A DNA stretch of 20,319 nt. Source: DASRYH01 sp035687245 (GTDB lineage: Bacteria; Actinomycetota; Coriobacteriia; Anaerosomatales; PHET01). The notes beneath the pieces were generated by a model. The model did not search any database and was not told the origin of the DNA. It saw only the letters and a list, made by a program, of their open reading frames with translations. Shown in pieces: positions 7,939 to 15,969 of the stretch. The stretch is from positions 1-20,319 of the forward strand of contig DASRYH010000030.1 of the NCBI GenBank assembly GCA_035687245.1, written 5' to 3'. Positions within the stretch are counted from its first letter, which is position 1. Every line of letters begins with the position of its first letter. A program made the position numbers and the translations under genes.

Positions 7939-9820
7939 TGGATGCATTCGGCTACTCTCGGCATCTCGCGAGGACGTTGACGGAGTTCGGGAGGCCATCG
8001 AGTTCGAACCTGGACTCAACCTCATCGTAGGCAGGCCGAATACTGGGAAGACCAGCTGGCTACGCCTGATCGACTACACAATGGGAAGCACGAAGGACTC
8101 GCCGGAGGATGCGATCGGCGACGTGCTCGCCCAAAGATATCGGTCGTGCACGGTTAGTGTACGCGTGGCTGGCGTTGAGTACGTCTTGTCGCGGCGGTGG
8201 CAGGAACACGGTGGTCGCACCCGTCTCTACGTCAACAACCGACCCACAACCCCCGACGAGTTCTCCAGATTCGTCCTTGCCGAGATTGATGCCCCTCTGA
8301 TTCGTTACCCGAAGGGCAATCCATATGGCGGTTCTTGGACAACCTTAAGCTGGCGGACCTTGTTCAGGCACATGTACCGACGAGAAGACCAATGGACCGA
8401 GCTGATGCCCAAGCAGCCCGAGGGCGAGTTTCACGCGTGCCTGCTCGAATTCTGTGGCCTTGCCACCGCGGTCTTTCCTCCTGCTCTTGCAGCATTGGTA
8501 GAGAAGCGGCGCGAACTCGAGGGTCTCGTGTCTCGCAGGGACAACTACGTAACCACGCTTGCGAGCGTCACAGAGGAGTTGTTGGGTCTCAATCTACCCG
8601 AGGGCGATCTTGCTGCGGGCGCCTTGGATCAGTCCCTCACCGCTCTTCATGCGGAGATGAACGCCCTGGTAGTTCGGCGCAGACAGCTTCTTGATGGAGA
8701 CGGCGGCACTGGCACATTCGCCGAGACAGAGCACCGCTCATGGGTTGATGAGTCCAATGAACTAGTCGAAGTACTGGCGGCAATGGCGGGCGCTCGAGAC
8801 AGACTGACTGAGCTCGAACGGATGAAGCATGTGCTTTCCGGGCAAGTGCTGACGCTGCGCCGGGCGCTGGTATCCGGTCGCACGCTATCACCACTCAAGA
8901 CAACCGCCTGTCCCGTCTGTGACATGCCGGTCACCCCGAGAGAAGGCGACACCTGCTATTTGTGCGGTGGCCCCCACCCTACGACCCCATCGATTGAGGA
9001 AGCTGCGCAGCGCATCGAGTATGAACTTGCTCAACTGCAAGAGGAGCTGAGCGAGAACGATGAGCTGATCGAGGCGATCAACCATAGTGTCCGGGAGTTG
9101 CAGGCCCATGAGAGAGTAATACGGGCGAGCAGCGCACGCGGTCGTGCTGCGGAGGCGGCCTCGAGGACGAGCGCTCGCTCGGATCTCGACGCGGCCTTGC
9201 AGCAGATCGATATGTCATTGGGCGGGCTCTCCGCGAGAGAACAGCAGCTTATTAACGTGTACAACTTGCTTACGCAGGGTGAGTCATTGGCCGAACAGAT
9301 TGCGTCGCTCGAGCAGAGAATCTCGGTGCTCGAGAACGAAATCCGCGACGCCCAGTCCGAGGCGGACTTCGAGTCCGCATCTGACAAGCTCTCTGATGGC
9401 ATGAACGAGTACTTCATGCGGTTGAATGCTGCCGCGGGAGACCAGCTGTGGCCATTCGAGAATGACTCGGCGAGCATCGACCTGAGGAAGACGAATGCGT
9501 CCGCGCTTGTCGAGGGGCGGAACTACAGGTCAAAGCTCGGTGGGATGCTAAGTCTGTACTTCTACATCGCATACCACTATTCGCTGCTCCGTACGTCATC
9601 GATGAGCGGGTTCAACTTCCCTGGCCTGCTGATCTTGGACTTCCCCCCCGATCGCACGGCCGCAACCCTGGGATTGCAGCTCTCGGGGACAGAAGGCTTC
9701 GTGCTCCGACCTTTCCTGGAGCTGATGTCATCGGATCCGAACCTGCAGGTTGTGGCGACGGGGCACGGCTATTCCGGCCTTCAGGCACACCGCGTTGAGA
9801 CGCGCCACGTGTGGGTGTAA
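7931..9820 (+). CDS. SMC/Rad50-like ABC ATPase, LmuB-type
   Basis: 629 aa from the ATG at 7931. AGAGGAG ends at 7923, 7 nt before it, while a TTG two codons earlier would sit too close to that site. It overlaps the previous gene by 8 nt. Walker A is GRPNTGKTS at 34-42. A coiled-coil arm of about 120 residues leads to a hinge with CPVC (327-330) and CYLC (342-345), and a second coiled-coil arm returns. An ABC-signature-like LGGMLSLYFYIAYHYSLL lies near 536-553, Walker B LLILDFP has Asp570, and VVATGHG carries the H-loop His612. The usual catalytic Glu after the Walker-B Asp is replaced by Phe, with another Asp at 573, as is typical of divergent ABC-three-component ATPases. The family dimerises, senses foreign DNA ends or structures and licenses the nuclease. 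It is the last gene of the operon. Confidence 0.8.
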   Translation: MDDGCIRLLSASREDVDGVREAIEFEPGLNLIVGRPNTGKTSWLRLIDYTMGSTKDSPEDAIGDVLAQRYRSCTVSVRVAGVEYVLSRRWQEHGGRTRLYVNNRPTTPDEFSRFVLAEIDAPLIRYPKGNPYGGSWTTLSWRTLFRHMYRREDQWTELMPKQPEGEFHACLLEFCGLATAVFPPALAALVEKRRELEGLVSRRDNYVTTLASVTEELLGLNLPEGDLAAGALDQSLTALHAEMNALVVRRRQLLDGDGGTGTFAETEHRSWVDESNELVEVLAAMAGARDRLTELERMKHVLSGQVLTLRRALVSGRTLSPLKTTACPVCDMPVTPREGDTCYLCGGPHPTTPSIEEAAQRIEYELAQLQEELSENDELIEAINHSVRELQAHERVIRASSARGRAAEAASRTSARSDLDAALQQIDMSLGGLSAREQQLINVYNLLTQGESLAEQIASLEQRISVLENEIRDAQSEADFESASDKLSDGMNEYFMRLNAAAGDQLWPFENDSASIDLRKTNASALVEGRNYRSKLGGMLSLYFYIAYHYSLLRTSSMSGFNFPGLLILDFPPDRTAATLGLQLSGTEGFVLRPFLELMSSDPNLQVVATGHGYSGLQAHRVETRHVWV

Positions 9821-10073
9821 CGCGAGCCCGGCGGAAACGCCCTGCGGCCAAGACTCGTGCAGCATGGCTGGGGTCTGGCCTTACTAGGGGCAACGAGCTT
9901 CACCAGAGGCCCCGACGACTCGGACTGGGACGAACCGCTAGGCGTCGTTTTCTTGGAGTAGTTTGTTCGGGTTTGTCGGTGCCTGGCTTCACCACATCTC
10001 ACCTGAAGATGTCGGGAGCCTGGTCACCCTATCCAGCCAGCTGGGGTGCTCTCGAGTCCAGTCGTTGGTCCTT

Positions 10074-10095
10074 GGCCAGACGACCCCGTCTGGCC
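10074..10095. terminator. Perfect 9-bp hairpin in the intergenic gap
   Basis: GGCCAGACG and CGTCTGGCC enclose an ACCC loop. The stem is strong enough for an intrinsic terminator, but there is no T-run on either side and it lies about 255 bp past the ATPase stop. It may be a terminator working with Rho, or the remnant of another element. Confidence 0.4.
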
Positions 10096-10172
10096 TGATG
10101 CCCATGTAGCCCGGCATCTCGGCGAGTCGCCCTGAAGTCACTCACCCGCAGCTCGACCTATCAGTCGGAGCA

Positions 10173-10229
10173 TTGATCACTTGCCTCAAACGCTGGTATA
10201 TGCTTAGTATGTATATACTCTCTATATAG
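10173..10229 (+). promoter_or_regulatory. padR promoter and AT-rich operator
   Basis: An AT-rich stretch stands out in GC-rich DNA just before padR. TTGATC at 10173-10178 could be a -35 box, with TATATG at 10197-10202 as -10 (18-bp spacing). Immediately downstream, AGTATGTATATACT (10206-10219) matches its own reverse complement at 12 of 14 positions, and CTATATAG (10222-10229) is a perfect palindrome. PadR proteins usually repress their own operon from AT-rich dyads of this kind placed over the promoter, so autoregulation is likely. The padR ribosome site GGAGG at 10250-10254 is separate. Confidence 0.6.
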
Positions 10230-10261
10230 CCGCCGCCTGCACTGCCTTCGGAGGCCCGCCC

Positions 10262-10885
10262 ATGTCCGTCAAGCACGGAATCCTCGCAGTCCTCGACCGC
10301 CGCTCGATGCACGGCTACGACCTTCGGCGGGACCTCGAGGACGAGCTCGGCGCCGCGTGGGCTATCAACTACGGCCAGATCTACTCCACCCTCGAGCGCA
10401 TGGTGCGCGACGGCCTCGTCGTCCAGTCGGAGACAGTCGTCACCGCGGAGGCGCCGGACCGCAAGCTCTACACGATCACCCCGGCCGGCCGCACGGAGCT
10501 GCACCGCTGGTTCCTCGCCGCCGAAGATGACGCCGAGACCGGCCGCGACGAGCTGCACGCCAAGATCGTCCTCGGGCTCACCGGCGACGTGGACGTCGAG
10601 CAGGTCATCCAGGCCCAGCGCAAAGGCCAGCTCCGCCGAATCGGTCTGCTCACGGAGCGCAAGGAGCGCCTCGACCCGGAGCTCGACTTCGGCAGCCTGC
10701 TCCAGACAGACCTCGAGATTGCGAAGGCTGAAGCGGTCCTCGCTTGGCTGGATCGCGCGGAGAAGCGCATCACGAAAGCTGCCCACACCGTGCCAAAGGG
10801 AGTGTCCCCAGGTGCTCGCACCCTCACCCCTCCCACGGCCGAGCCGAGTTCCCACGAGCGCCCCAAGGGGGGGATACGAAGATGA
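10262..10885 (+). CDS. PadR-family transcriptional regulator
   Basis: 207 aa; the ATG at 10262 has GGAGG 7 nt upstream. The N-terminal 80 residues form the PadR winged helix: ILAVLDRRSMHGYDLRRDLE, then the recognition-helix region INYGQIYSTLERMVRDGLV and the wing with KLYTITPAGRTELHRW. The C-terminal part (about 90-175) is the helical Vir/AphA-type dimerisation domain, ending in a Pro/Ser-rich tail. Family members are mostly repressors released by a drug or other small ligand and commonly sit in front of the exporter they control. That fits here: the stop overlaps the start of a permease gene by 4 nt (ATGA), and an AT-rich dyad precedes the gene. The ligand is unknown. Confidence 0.93.
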   Translation: MSVKHGILAVLDRRSMHGYDLRRDLEDELGAAWAINYGQIYSTLERMVRDGLVVQSETVVTAEAPDRKLYTITPAGRTELHRWFLAAEDDAETGRDELHAKIVLGLTGDVDVEQVIQAQRKGQLRRIGLLTERKERLDPELDFGSLLQTDLEIAKAEAVLAWLDRAEKRITKAAHTVPKGVSPGARTLTPPTAEPSSHERPKGGIRR

Positions 10886-12045
10886 GCATGCTTAGAGACA
10901 TCTTTCGGCGGCGGGGCCGCTCGTTGCTGACGATCTCGGGCATCGGTGTGGGCGTCTTCGCGCTCGTGGTGCTCGGCGCCGTGGCAGAGAGCATGAACGT
11001 ACTGGTCACCAAGGACGCGGGCTACTACGAGAACCGCATCACGGTCGTCGAGGCCAAGAACTCGAACTTCGTGGGCATGTCGCTGGGCTCTCGCCCGCTC
11101 GCCAAGGAAACCGTCGACGAGATGCGCGACTACCCCGGCGTGAGCGAGGTCTCCCCGCAGGTCAACGTGCAGATCGACGACGAGTTCAACGGCATCCCGC
11201 CCATGATCCTAGGCGCGGAGCCCGACAGCCCGGACTACGCCAGCTTCTCCCTTGCCGAAGGCAGGCGGCTCGAGAACGGCGACTCGGGCGTGGCGGTCAT
11301 CGGCACCGACTACGCGAAGAAGCACGACGTGACGGTGGGCGACACTACCACGCTGCGCAGCCGCAAGTTCACCGTGGTGGGCATCCTCGACCGCACCTAC
11401 ATGGCGGTCACAGACTCCTCGGCATATGTCACGCTCGCCGACGCGCAGCAGATCTACTACACGCGCCTGCCCGACGCCTTTCGGCAGAACGTGAAGCCGT
11501 CAGAGCTCGTGCTCCAGGCCAACGTCTACGGCGACGAGGGCGAGAACCTCGACAAGCTCGCCGAGCGCATGCAGCGCGACATCGAAGGCATCACCGCGTC
11601 CGGGCCCACCGCGATGGCGGCGGCCCAGAGCCAGATCATCGACCTCATCAACGGCATTCTGTGGAGCGTGGGCGCCGTGGCGTTGATCGTCTCCACCGTC
11701 TCGGTCGTCAACACGATGACGATGGCGGTTGGTGAGCGCACCCGCGAGATCGGCGTGAAGCGCGCGCTGGGGGCTACGCGCGCATCGATTCGGCAGGACG
11801 TGCTCGCCGAATCGGCGCTGATGGCAGCGCTGGGCGGCATCGGCGGCGTTGCGGGAGGCGTGCTCGTGGCACTCGCGCTCAACTCCGCGACGGTGGCGGC
11901 CACCGGCACCTCGATGTTCCTGGTGACCGCGCGGCTCGTGATCGGCGCGCTCGCCTTCGCGATCGTGCTGGGCGTCGCCGGCGGCTTCTGGCCGGCCCGC
12001 AGCGCTGCACGGCTCGATCCGGCCACCGCACTCGCCACGCGCTAG
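10882..12045 (+). CDS. MacB/FtsX-type ABC transporter permease (first copy)
   Basis: 387 aa from the ATG at 10882 (ATGA overlap with padR, purine-rich GGGGGGGA about 9 nt before). An open frame further 5' lies within padR and is not used. The layout is that of MacB-like permeases: a basic N-terminus MLRDIFRRRGRS, TM1 at about 14-36, a roughly 220-residue extracytoplasmic core domain, and three TM segments in the last 130 residues. The conserved cytoplasmic loop between TM2 and TM3 reads VGERTREIGVKRALGATR, which couples to the ATPase. Type VII ABC systems of this kind do not carry substrate through a channel in the usual way; they expel peptides, lipids or antibiotics, or transmit force. No periplasmic adaptor gene is present, as expected outside diderms. 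The substrate is unknown. Confidence 0.92.
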   Translation: MSMLRDIFRRRGRSLLTISGIGVGVFALVVLGAVAESMNVLVTKDAGYYENRITVVEAKNSNFVGMSLGSRPLAKETVDEMRDYPGVSEVSPQVNVQIDDEFNGIPPMILGAEPDSPDYASFSLAEGRRLENGDSGVAVIGTDYAKKHDVTVGDTTTLRSRKFTVVGILDRTYMAVTDSSAYVTLADAQQIYYTRLPDAFRQNVKPSELVLQANVYGDEGENLDKLAERMQRDIEGITASGPTAMAAAQSQIIDLINGILWSVGAVALIVSTVSVVNTMTMAVGERTREIGVKRALGATRASIRQDVLAESALMAALGGIGGVAGGVLVALALNSATVAATGTSMFLVTARLVIGALAFAIVLGVAGGFWPARSAARLDPATALATR

Positions 12046-12065
12046 CGAAACCTGAGGGGGAAACG

Positions 12066-13235
12066 ATGGGGATTCTGCGCGACGTGTTCCGCCGAAGAGG
12101 CCGTTCGGTACTGACGGTCATCGGCGTGGCGATAGGCGTCTTCGCGCTGGTGGTGCTGGGCTCGGCCTCAGAGAACAACCGCGTCTACATCGACCGGCTC
12201 GAGGGCTACTACAGCCACGTCATCACCGTCATCGACAGTCAGGACGCGAGTTTCGTGGGCATGGCTGGAGGCAACCGTCCGCTGCTGATGGACATGAAGC
12301 CGAAGCTCGAGGCCTACGACGGAGTGAAGGGCGTCTTCCCGGTCTGCTCGACGCTACTCGACGACGACTACTTCTCCGTCATTCCGCCCGTCGTGATCAG
12401 CGTCTCTGAGGACATGTGGGATGACTACCTCGATGTGCAACTCGCTTCGGGCGAGTTCATCTACGGGACCGAGCACGGCGAGGTCGTGCTGGGAAGCGAC
12501 TTGGCGAAGGGCCACAAGCTCAAAGTCGGCGACATCATGACGATTCGCGGGGAGCGCTTCACAGTCGTTGGCATCCTGCAGCGCACCTTCGTCAACGTCT
12601 CCGACTCCGCCGCCTATGTCTCACTGCCCGACGCACAGCACCTATTCTGGCTCACCCTGCCGAAGGCCTTCCAAGACTCGGTCAAGCCCTCCGACCTCGC
12701 GGTCTCCTACAGCGTGCTTGTGGAGGACGGCGTCGACGGCGACGCGCTGGCCTCGCGGATCGAACGCGACATCGTGGGCGTCCAGGCCACCGGCCCCAAG
12801 GCCGAGATGGAAGCGGTCACGGCGATCACGAGCCTGCTTTCGGCAGTCGTCTTCGGCGTGTCGGCGATCGCACTGCTGGTGTGCGGCCTGTCGATCGTGA
12901 ACACGATGACGATGTCGGTGGGCGAACGCACCCGCGAGATCGGCATCAAACGCGCGCTGGGGGCGTCGCGCGGCAAGGTAGCCCTCGACGTGCTTGCCGA
13001 ATCGGCGCTGATGGCGCTCATCGGCGGACTGGTGGGGCTCGGCTTGGGCACGCTCGCGGTAAACGGCATCAACGCGGTGGTCGTCGCGAACACCGGCACG
13101 TCGACGCTGCTCATGACGTGGCCGCTCGCATTCGGCGCGCTCACGCTCTCGATAGCGATCGGACTCTTCGGCGGACTATGGCCCGCGCGGCACGCGGCAA
13201 AGCTCGACCCCGCCGCCGCGCTCGCCTACGAGTAG
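12066..13235 (+). CDS. MacB/FtsX-type ABC transporter permease (second copy)
   Basis: 389 aa, 20 bp after the first permease, with GAGGGGGAAA just before the ATG. It is a clear paralogue of its neighbour: same N-terminus (ILRDVFRRRGRSVLTVIGVA), same core-domain motifs (DSAAYVSLPDAQ matches DSSAYVTLADAQ), and a nearly identical coupling loop VGERTREIGIKRALGASR followed by DVLAESALMA. TM1 is at about 14-36, with three further TM segments at the C-terminus. The two permeases probably form a heterodimer with a pair of ATPase subunits from the next gene. The core domains have diverged more than the membrane parts, suggesting that each contributes its own surface to substrate recognition. Confidence 0.92.
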   Translation: MGILRDVFRRRGRSVLTVIGVAIGVFALVVLGSASENNRVYIDRLEGYYSHVITVIDSQDASFVGMAGGNRPLLMDMKPKLEAYDGVKGVFPVCSTLLDDDYFSVIPPVVISVSEDMWDDYLDVQLASGEFIYGTEHGEVVLGSDLAKGHKLKVGDIMTIRGERFTVVGILQRTFVNVSDSAAYVSLPDAQHLFWLTLPKAFQDSVKPSDLAVSYSVLVEDGVDGDALASRIERDIVGVQATGPKAEMEAVTAITSLLSAVVFGVSAIALLVCGLSIVNTMTMSVGERTREIGIKRALGASRGKVALDVLAESALMALIGGLVGLGLGTLAVNGINAVVVANTGTSTLLMTWPLAFGALTLSIAIGLFGGLWPARHAAKLDPAAALAYE

Positions 13236-13247
13236 GGGGATCACCGC

Positions 13248-13943
13248 ATGTCAGCAATCACCATCACCGGCGTCGAGCAGCTGTTCCACATGGGCAAGCG
13301 CAACGTCGTGCACGCGCTGCGCGGCACCGACCTCTCCGTGCGCGACGGTGAGTTCGTGGCGATTATGGGGCCGTCGGGCTCGGGTAAGTCGACGCTGCTC
13401 AACGTGATCGGCTGCCTCGCGCGGCCCACCGCCGGCCACATCGAACTCGACGGCCGCGACGTCACCAAGCTCAAGGACTCCGAGCTCGACCGCATCCGCG
13501 CACGCGAGATCGGCTTCGTCTTCCAGGGCTACAGCCTCATCCCCACCCGCACCGCGCTAGAGAACGTGATGCTGGCTGCCGAATACGCCGGCGTCCCGCG
13601 TGGCGAACGCAAGCAGCGCTCGCTCAACATGCTCGACGCCGTGGGTCTCGCCGAGCGCGTCGATCAGCTCGCGAGTGAGCTCTCCGGTGGCGAGCAGCAG
13701 CGCGTCGCCGTGGCCCGCGCGCTCGTGAAGGCACCCAAGCTCGTGCTCGCCGACGAGCCCACCGGCAACCTCGACTCTGTCACTGCCGAAGAGATCTTGC
13801 AGCTCGTGAAGGGCCTGCGCACCGATGGCCAGACGATCGTGATGGTCACGCACGACCCGCGCATGGCCGGCTATGCGGACCGCATCGTCTTCCTGAAGGA
13901 CGGCCGCGTGGTGGACGAGGAGACGATTCGGCGGGCGTCGTAG
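13248..13943 (+). CDS. ABC transporter ATPase, LolD/MacB type
   Basis: 231 aa, 12 bp after the second permease; AGGGGGAT precedes the ATG. All nucleotide-binding motifs are intact: Walker A GPSGSGKST at 41-49, Q-loop Gln93 in VFQGYSLIPT, signature LSGGEQQRVAVARAL from residue 145, Walker B LVLADEP with Glu170, D-loop GNLD, and H-loop His202. Length and the LIPTRTALENV segment match the LolD/MacB/SalX subfamily that pairs with FtsX-like permeases. It powers the two permeases encoded before it and is the last gene of the padR operon, followed by a 7-bp-stem hairpin. Confidence 0.95.
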   Translation: MSAITITGVEQLFHMGKRNVVHALRGTDLSVRDGEFVAIMGPSGSGKSTLLNVIGCLARPTAGHIELDGRDVTKLKDSELDRIRAREIGFVFQGYSLIPTRTALENVMLAAEYAGVPRGERKQRSLNMLDAVGLAERVDQLASELSGGEQQRVAVARALVKAPKLVLADEPTGNLDSVTAEEILQLVKGLRTDGQTIVMVTHDPRMAGYADRIVFLKDGRVVDEETIRRAS

Positions 13944-13946
13944 GCG

Positions 13947-13967
13947 GCGCAGGCTCAGCACCTGCGC
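13947..13967 (+). terminator. Hairpin after the transporter operon
   Basis: GCGCAGG and CCTGCGC form a perfect 7-bp stem around a CTCAGCA loop, starting 3 nt after the ATPase stop. There is no T-tract. Its place between two convergent genes favours a termination role. Confidence 0.45.
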
Positions 13968-13985
13968 ACACCGCACGCCCCGCCG

Positions 13986-13999
13986 GCGGGAGTGCCCGC
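13986..13999. terminator. Second short hairpin between convergent genes
   Basis: GCGGG and CCCGC around an AGTG loop, ending at the TAG stop of the minus-strand secreted-protein gene. The stem is only 5 bp and may simply reflect GC-rich sequence. Confidence 0.25.
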
Positions 14000-15969
14000 T
14001 ACTTCACCTTGAACGTCTTGGTAGCCGAACAGGGCCGGTAGACAGAGCTCGAGGTCGAGGCACCGGTGTAGGTCACCGTGGCTTTCCACGATCCTCTGTA
14101 CTTGGGTTTGAAGGTGTACGCGAACTTGCCGGAGGACGCGTAGAGGCTCTTCGAGCCCGCCGGCTTCCACTTCGTCCCGACCTTGCGCCAAAGCCGAACC
14201 TTCACGGTGCCGCGTGCCCCGGTGGCTGAGAAGGCGCCCTTCAGCTTGTAGGACCTGCCTGCGCGAGGACGAGTCGTCCCCGAGAGAGTGAGCTTGGTAG
14301 CGTATACGCGCACAAAGCGGGCTGAGACGCTCAGATCGCCTGAGCCTTCCCCGTCCAAGCGAGTCGCGTTTGTGTTGTGATCCGACCACTCGACGAACCG
14401 GTACCCCGCCAGCGGAGTCGCGGTGACCGCTGTCGCGTCTGAGGGCCGCAAGAGCGACTGCGTCGCCTGCCCCACAATCGTGCCGCCCGTACCCGCGGAG
14501 TAGCGCAGCGTGCGTCTGGGCGCGGTGTAGCCGTATGTCACCGTCTCGCCCACAGCCGGCGCAAGCTTGCCCGCCACCCCCGCGAATCGCGCTCTCAACA
14601 GGTGTGGGCGCTGGTAGTCCAGCGCGGGCGTGTAGTCGAACTCCCAGCCGCTGTAGAGCTCGGGTAGCTCGAATCCGTGTACGCGTGCTTCGCCGACAGG
14701 CTCCCACGTGGCGCCGTTGTCGAAGGACCGCTCCATCAGCACGTTGTAGCCCGGCATCGGGAACAACGTCGGAGCCACGTCGAACAGGTAGCCCCTGACC
14801 AGCATGCGCGGATGCTGGTCGGGACGCACCGCCACCCAGGGCCCGCTGACCTCAACCGTCTGAGGCGCTCCTTGCGCAGTCGACATCTGACCGTCGATGC
14901 CGGTGACCTCTGCGCCAGCGGACACGTCGACCAGCAGGTGGTTCAGCTTGGACCCCTGAAGGGTTCCGTCATACAGGTGGTACTCATCGATGCCCAGGAG
15001 TTCACCGGTGGCTGGATCCCAGTTCTCCAGGATGAAGCTAACGACATAGCGTCCGGCGGGGAGTCCTTGAAACGCGAACTGGCCCCCTGCAAGGCGGCGG
15101 GCCAGATAGGAGCCGGCAACGTCGGGTCCCTGTGCCTCCCCGTAGCCCGTCGAACAGATGATGTAGTTCGGACCCACTACGCGAAATGCCCTGACTGCGT
15201 ACTCGTGGAGTGCGAGGCCGTTCGCGCCGGTGACGTACCCGCTTATACTCGCCCCCTTCTGGAGGCTAACCGCAAGCTGAGTCACCTTGCCTGCTTCAAC
15301 GACGATTCCATCTGTCTGCGCTCCGATGTATCCCACGAGATCGGCGCTCGTCTCCGCCTCCCAGTTCCCCACGGGAAGCGGCTCTGTCTTGAAGCGACCG
15401 TCTTGGTCGGTCTGGAGATCTACCACGGAGGGAATGCCGTCGGTGACAAAGCCAAGCCTTACGATTGCCGGGCTTACCGGTTCGCCTGACGTTCCGGTGA
15501 CGCGACCCTCGATGCGGCCAACCTGCACCTCTTTGGCATCGAACCGATAGGGCAGGTCCGTTCCGTAGTACGCGCCGCTTCCCGACCCAACCAGGTAGTC
15601 TCCCGTGACCTCCGGAGTGAAGCACTCCATAGCGTCGTCGGGGCCGGTGCTCTGAGGCGTCGCAACCGGAGTCCCGTCGAGCTTGCGAACCTCAACCAGT
15701 GCTCGGTACATGACCGAAGTGTCAGACAGGCTGTGAGATGAGAACTGGTAGTAGTGCCCCTGCTCCAGCCTGATTCGGTAGTAGTCGTAGTGCCCTTTGA
15801 TCTCCGTATCAGTGACGTGTACTGCGTCGCTCCCAATGACACTGGTACTGGTGTAGGGCAACGCGTCCACGATGACCGGATCGGGCGCGGCAAATGCGCG
15901 ATTGATTGGCGAGAGTGCGGCCAGGGCCACAACGACCAGCAAGAAGGCAGCAACAGGTCTCAGCTTCAA
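13999..15969 (-). CDS. Large secreted multidomain surface protein
   Basis: 656 aa from a TTG at 15967-15969. This start was chosen because GGGGGG (complement of 15979-15984) lies 9 nt upstream and it gives an ideal signal peptide, MKLRPVAAFLLVVVALAALS ending in AFA-A near residue 28. An earlier start at 16242 would add 91 unrelated residues. Domains in order: a PPC-like beta domain (about 45-148, HYDYYRIRLEQGHYYQF), a carboxypeptidase-regulatory-like domain (150-236, GRIEGRVTGTSGEPVSPAIV), a second one (240-345, ISGYVTGANGLALHEYAVRA), a further beta region, an InlB-B-like repeat (490-553, GGTIVG...GYRFVEW), and a C-terminal Ig-like domain (556-656) rich in Lys/Trp/Tyr. No sortase signal or C-terminal membrane anchor is seen. 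It is probably a secreted or wall-associated binding protein; the ligand is unknown. Confidence 0.8.
   Translation of the reverse strand: MKLRPVAAFLLVVVALAALSPINRAFAAPDPVIVDALPYTSTSVIGSDAVHVTDTEIKGHYDYYRIRLEQGHYYQFSSHSLSDTSVMYRALVEVRKLDGTPVATPQSTGPDDAMECFTPEVTGDYLVGSGSGAYYGTDLPYRFDAKEVQVGRIEGRVTGTSGEPVSPAIVRLGFVTDGIPSVVDLQTDQDGRFKTEPLPVGNWEAETSADLVGYIGAQTDGIVVEAGKVTQLAVSLQKGASISGYVTGANGLALHEYAVRAFRVVGPNYIICSTGYGEAQGPDVAGSYLARRLAGGQFAFQGLPAGRYVVSFILENWDPATGELLGIDEYHLYDGTLQGSKLNHLLVDVSAGAEVTGIDGQMSTAQGAPQTVEVSGPWVAVRPDQHPRMLVRGYLFDVAPTLFPMPGYNVLMERSFDNGATWEPVGEARVHGFELPELYSGWEFDYTPALDYQRPHLLRARFAGVAGKLAPAVGETVTYGYTAPRRTLRYSAGTGGTIVGQATQSLLRPSDATAVTATPLAGYRFVEWSDHNTNATRLDGEGSGDLSVSARFVRVYATKLTLSGTTRPRAGRSYKLKGAFSATGARGTVKVRLWRKVGTKWKPAGSKSLYASSGKFAYTFKPKYRGSWKATVTYTGASTSSSVYRPCSATKTFKVK

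Larger units (their letters stand above)
9821..10261. other. 440-bp gap between the Lamassu-like operon and padR
   Basis: No convincing gene is seen on either strand: short open frames here lack ribosome sites and recognisable sequence, and no tRNA-like clover-leaf was noticed. The region holds the perfect hairpin at 10074-10095 and, at its right end, the padR control region. Its length and lack of coding suggest the right junction of the accessory block. No flanking direct repeat or attachment site was recognised. Confidence 0.5.

Noticed and set aside
3696..9820. Mobile element ends (terminal inverted repeats, integrase, att site) around the island
   Set aside because: No transposase, integrase or matching repeats were seen inside or at the borders.
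9821..10261. Possible tRNA or small gene in the gap after the ATPase
   Set aside because: No clover-leaf pattern, no TTCGA-type T-loop with matching stem, and no open frame with a ribosome site was found.
10142..10855. Long minus-strand open frame over padR
   Set aside because: It shadows the clear PadR coding frame and has low-complexity composition and no recognisable motif.
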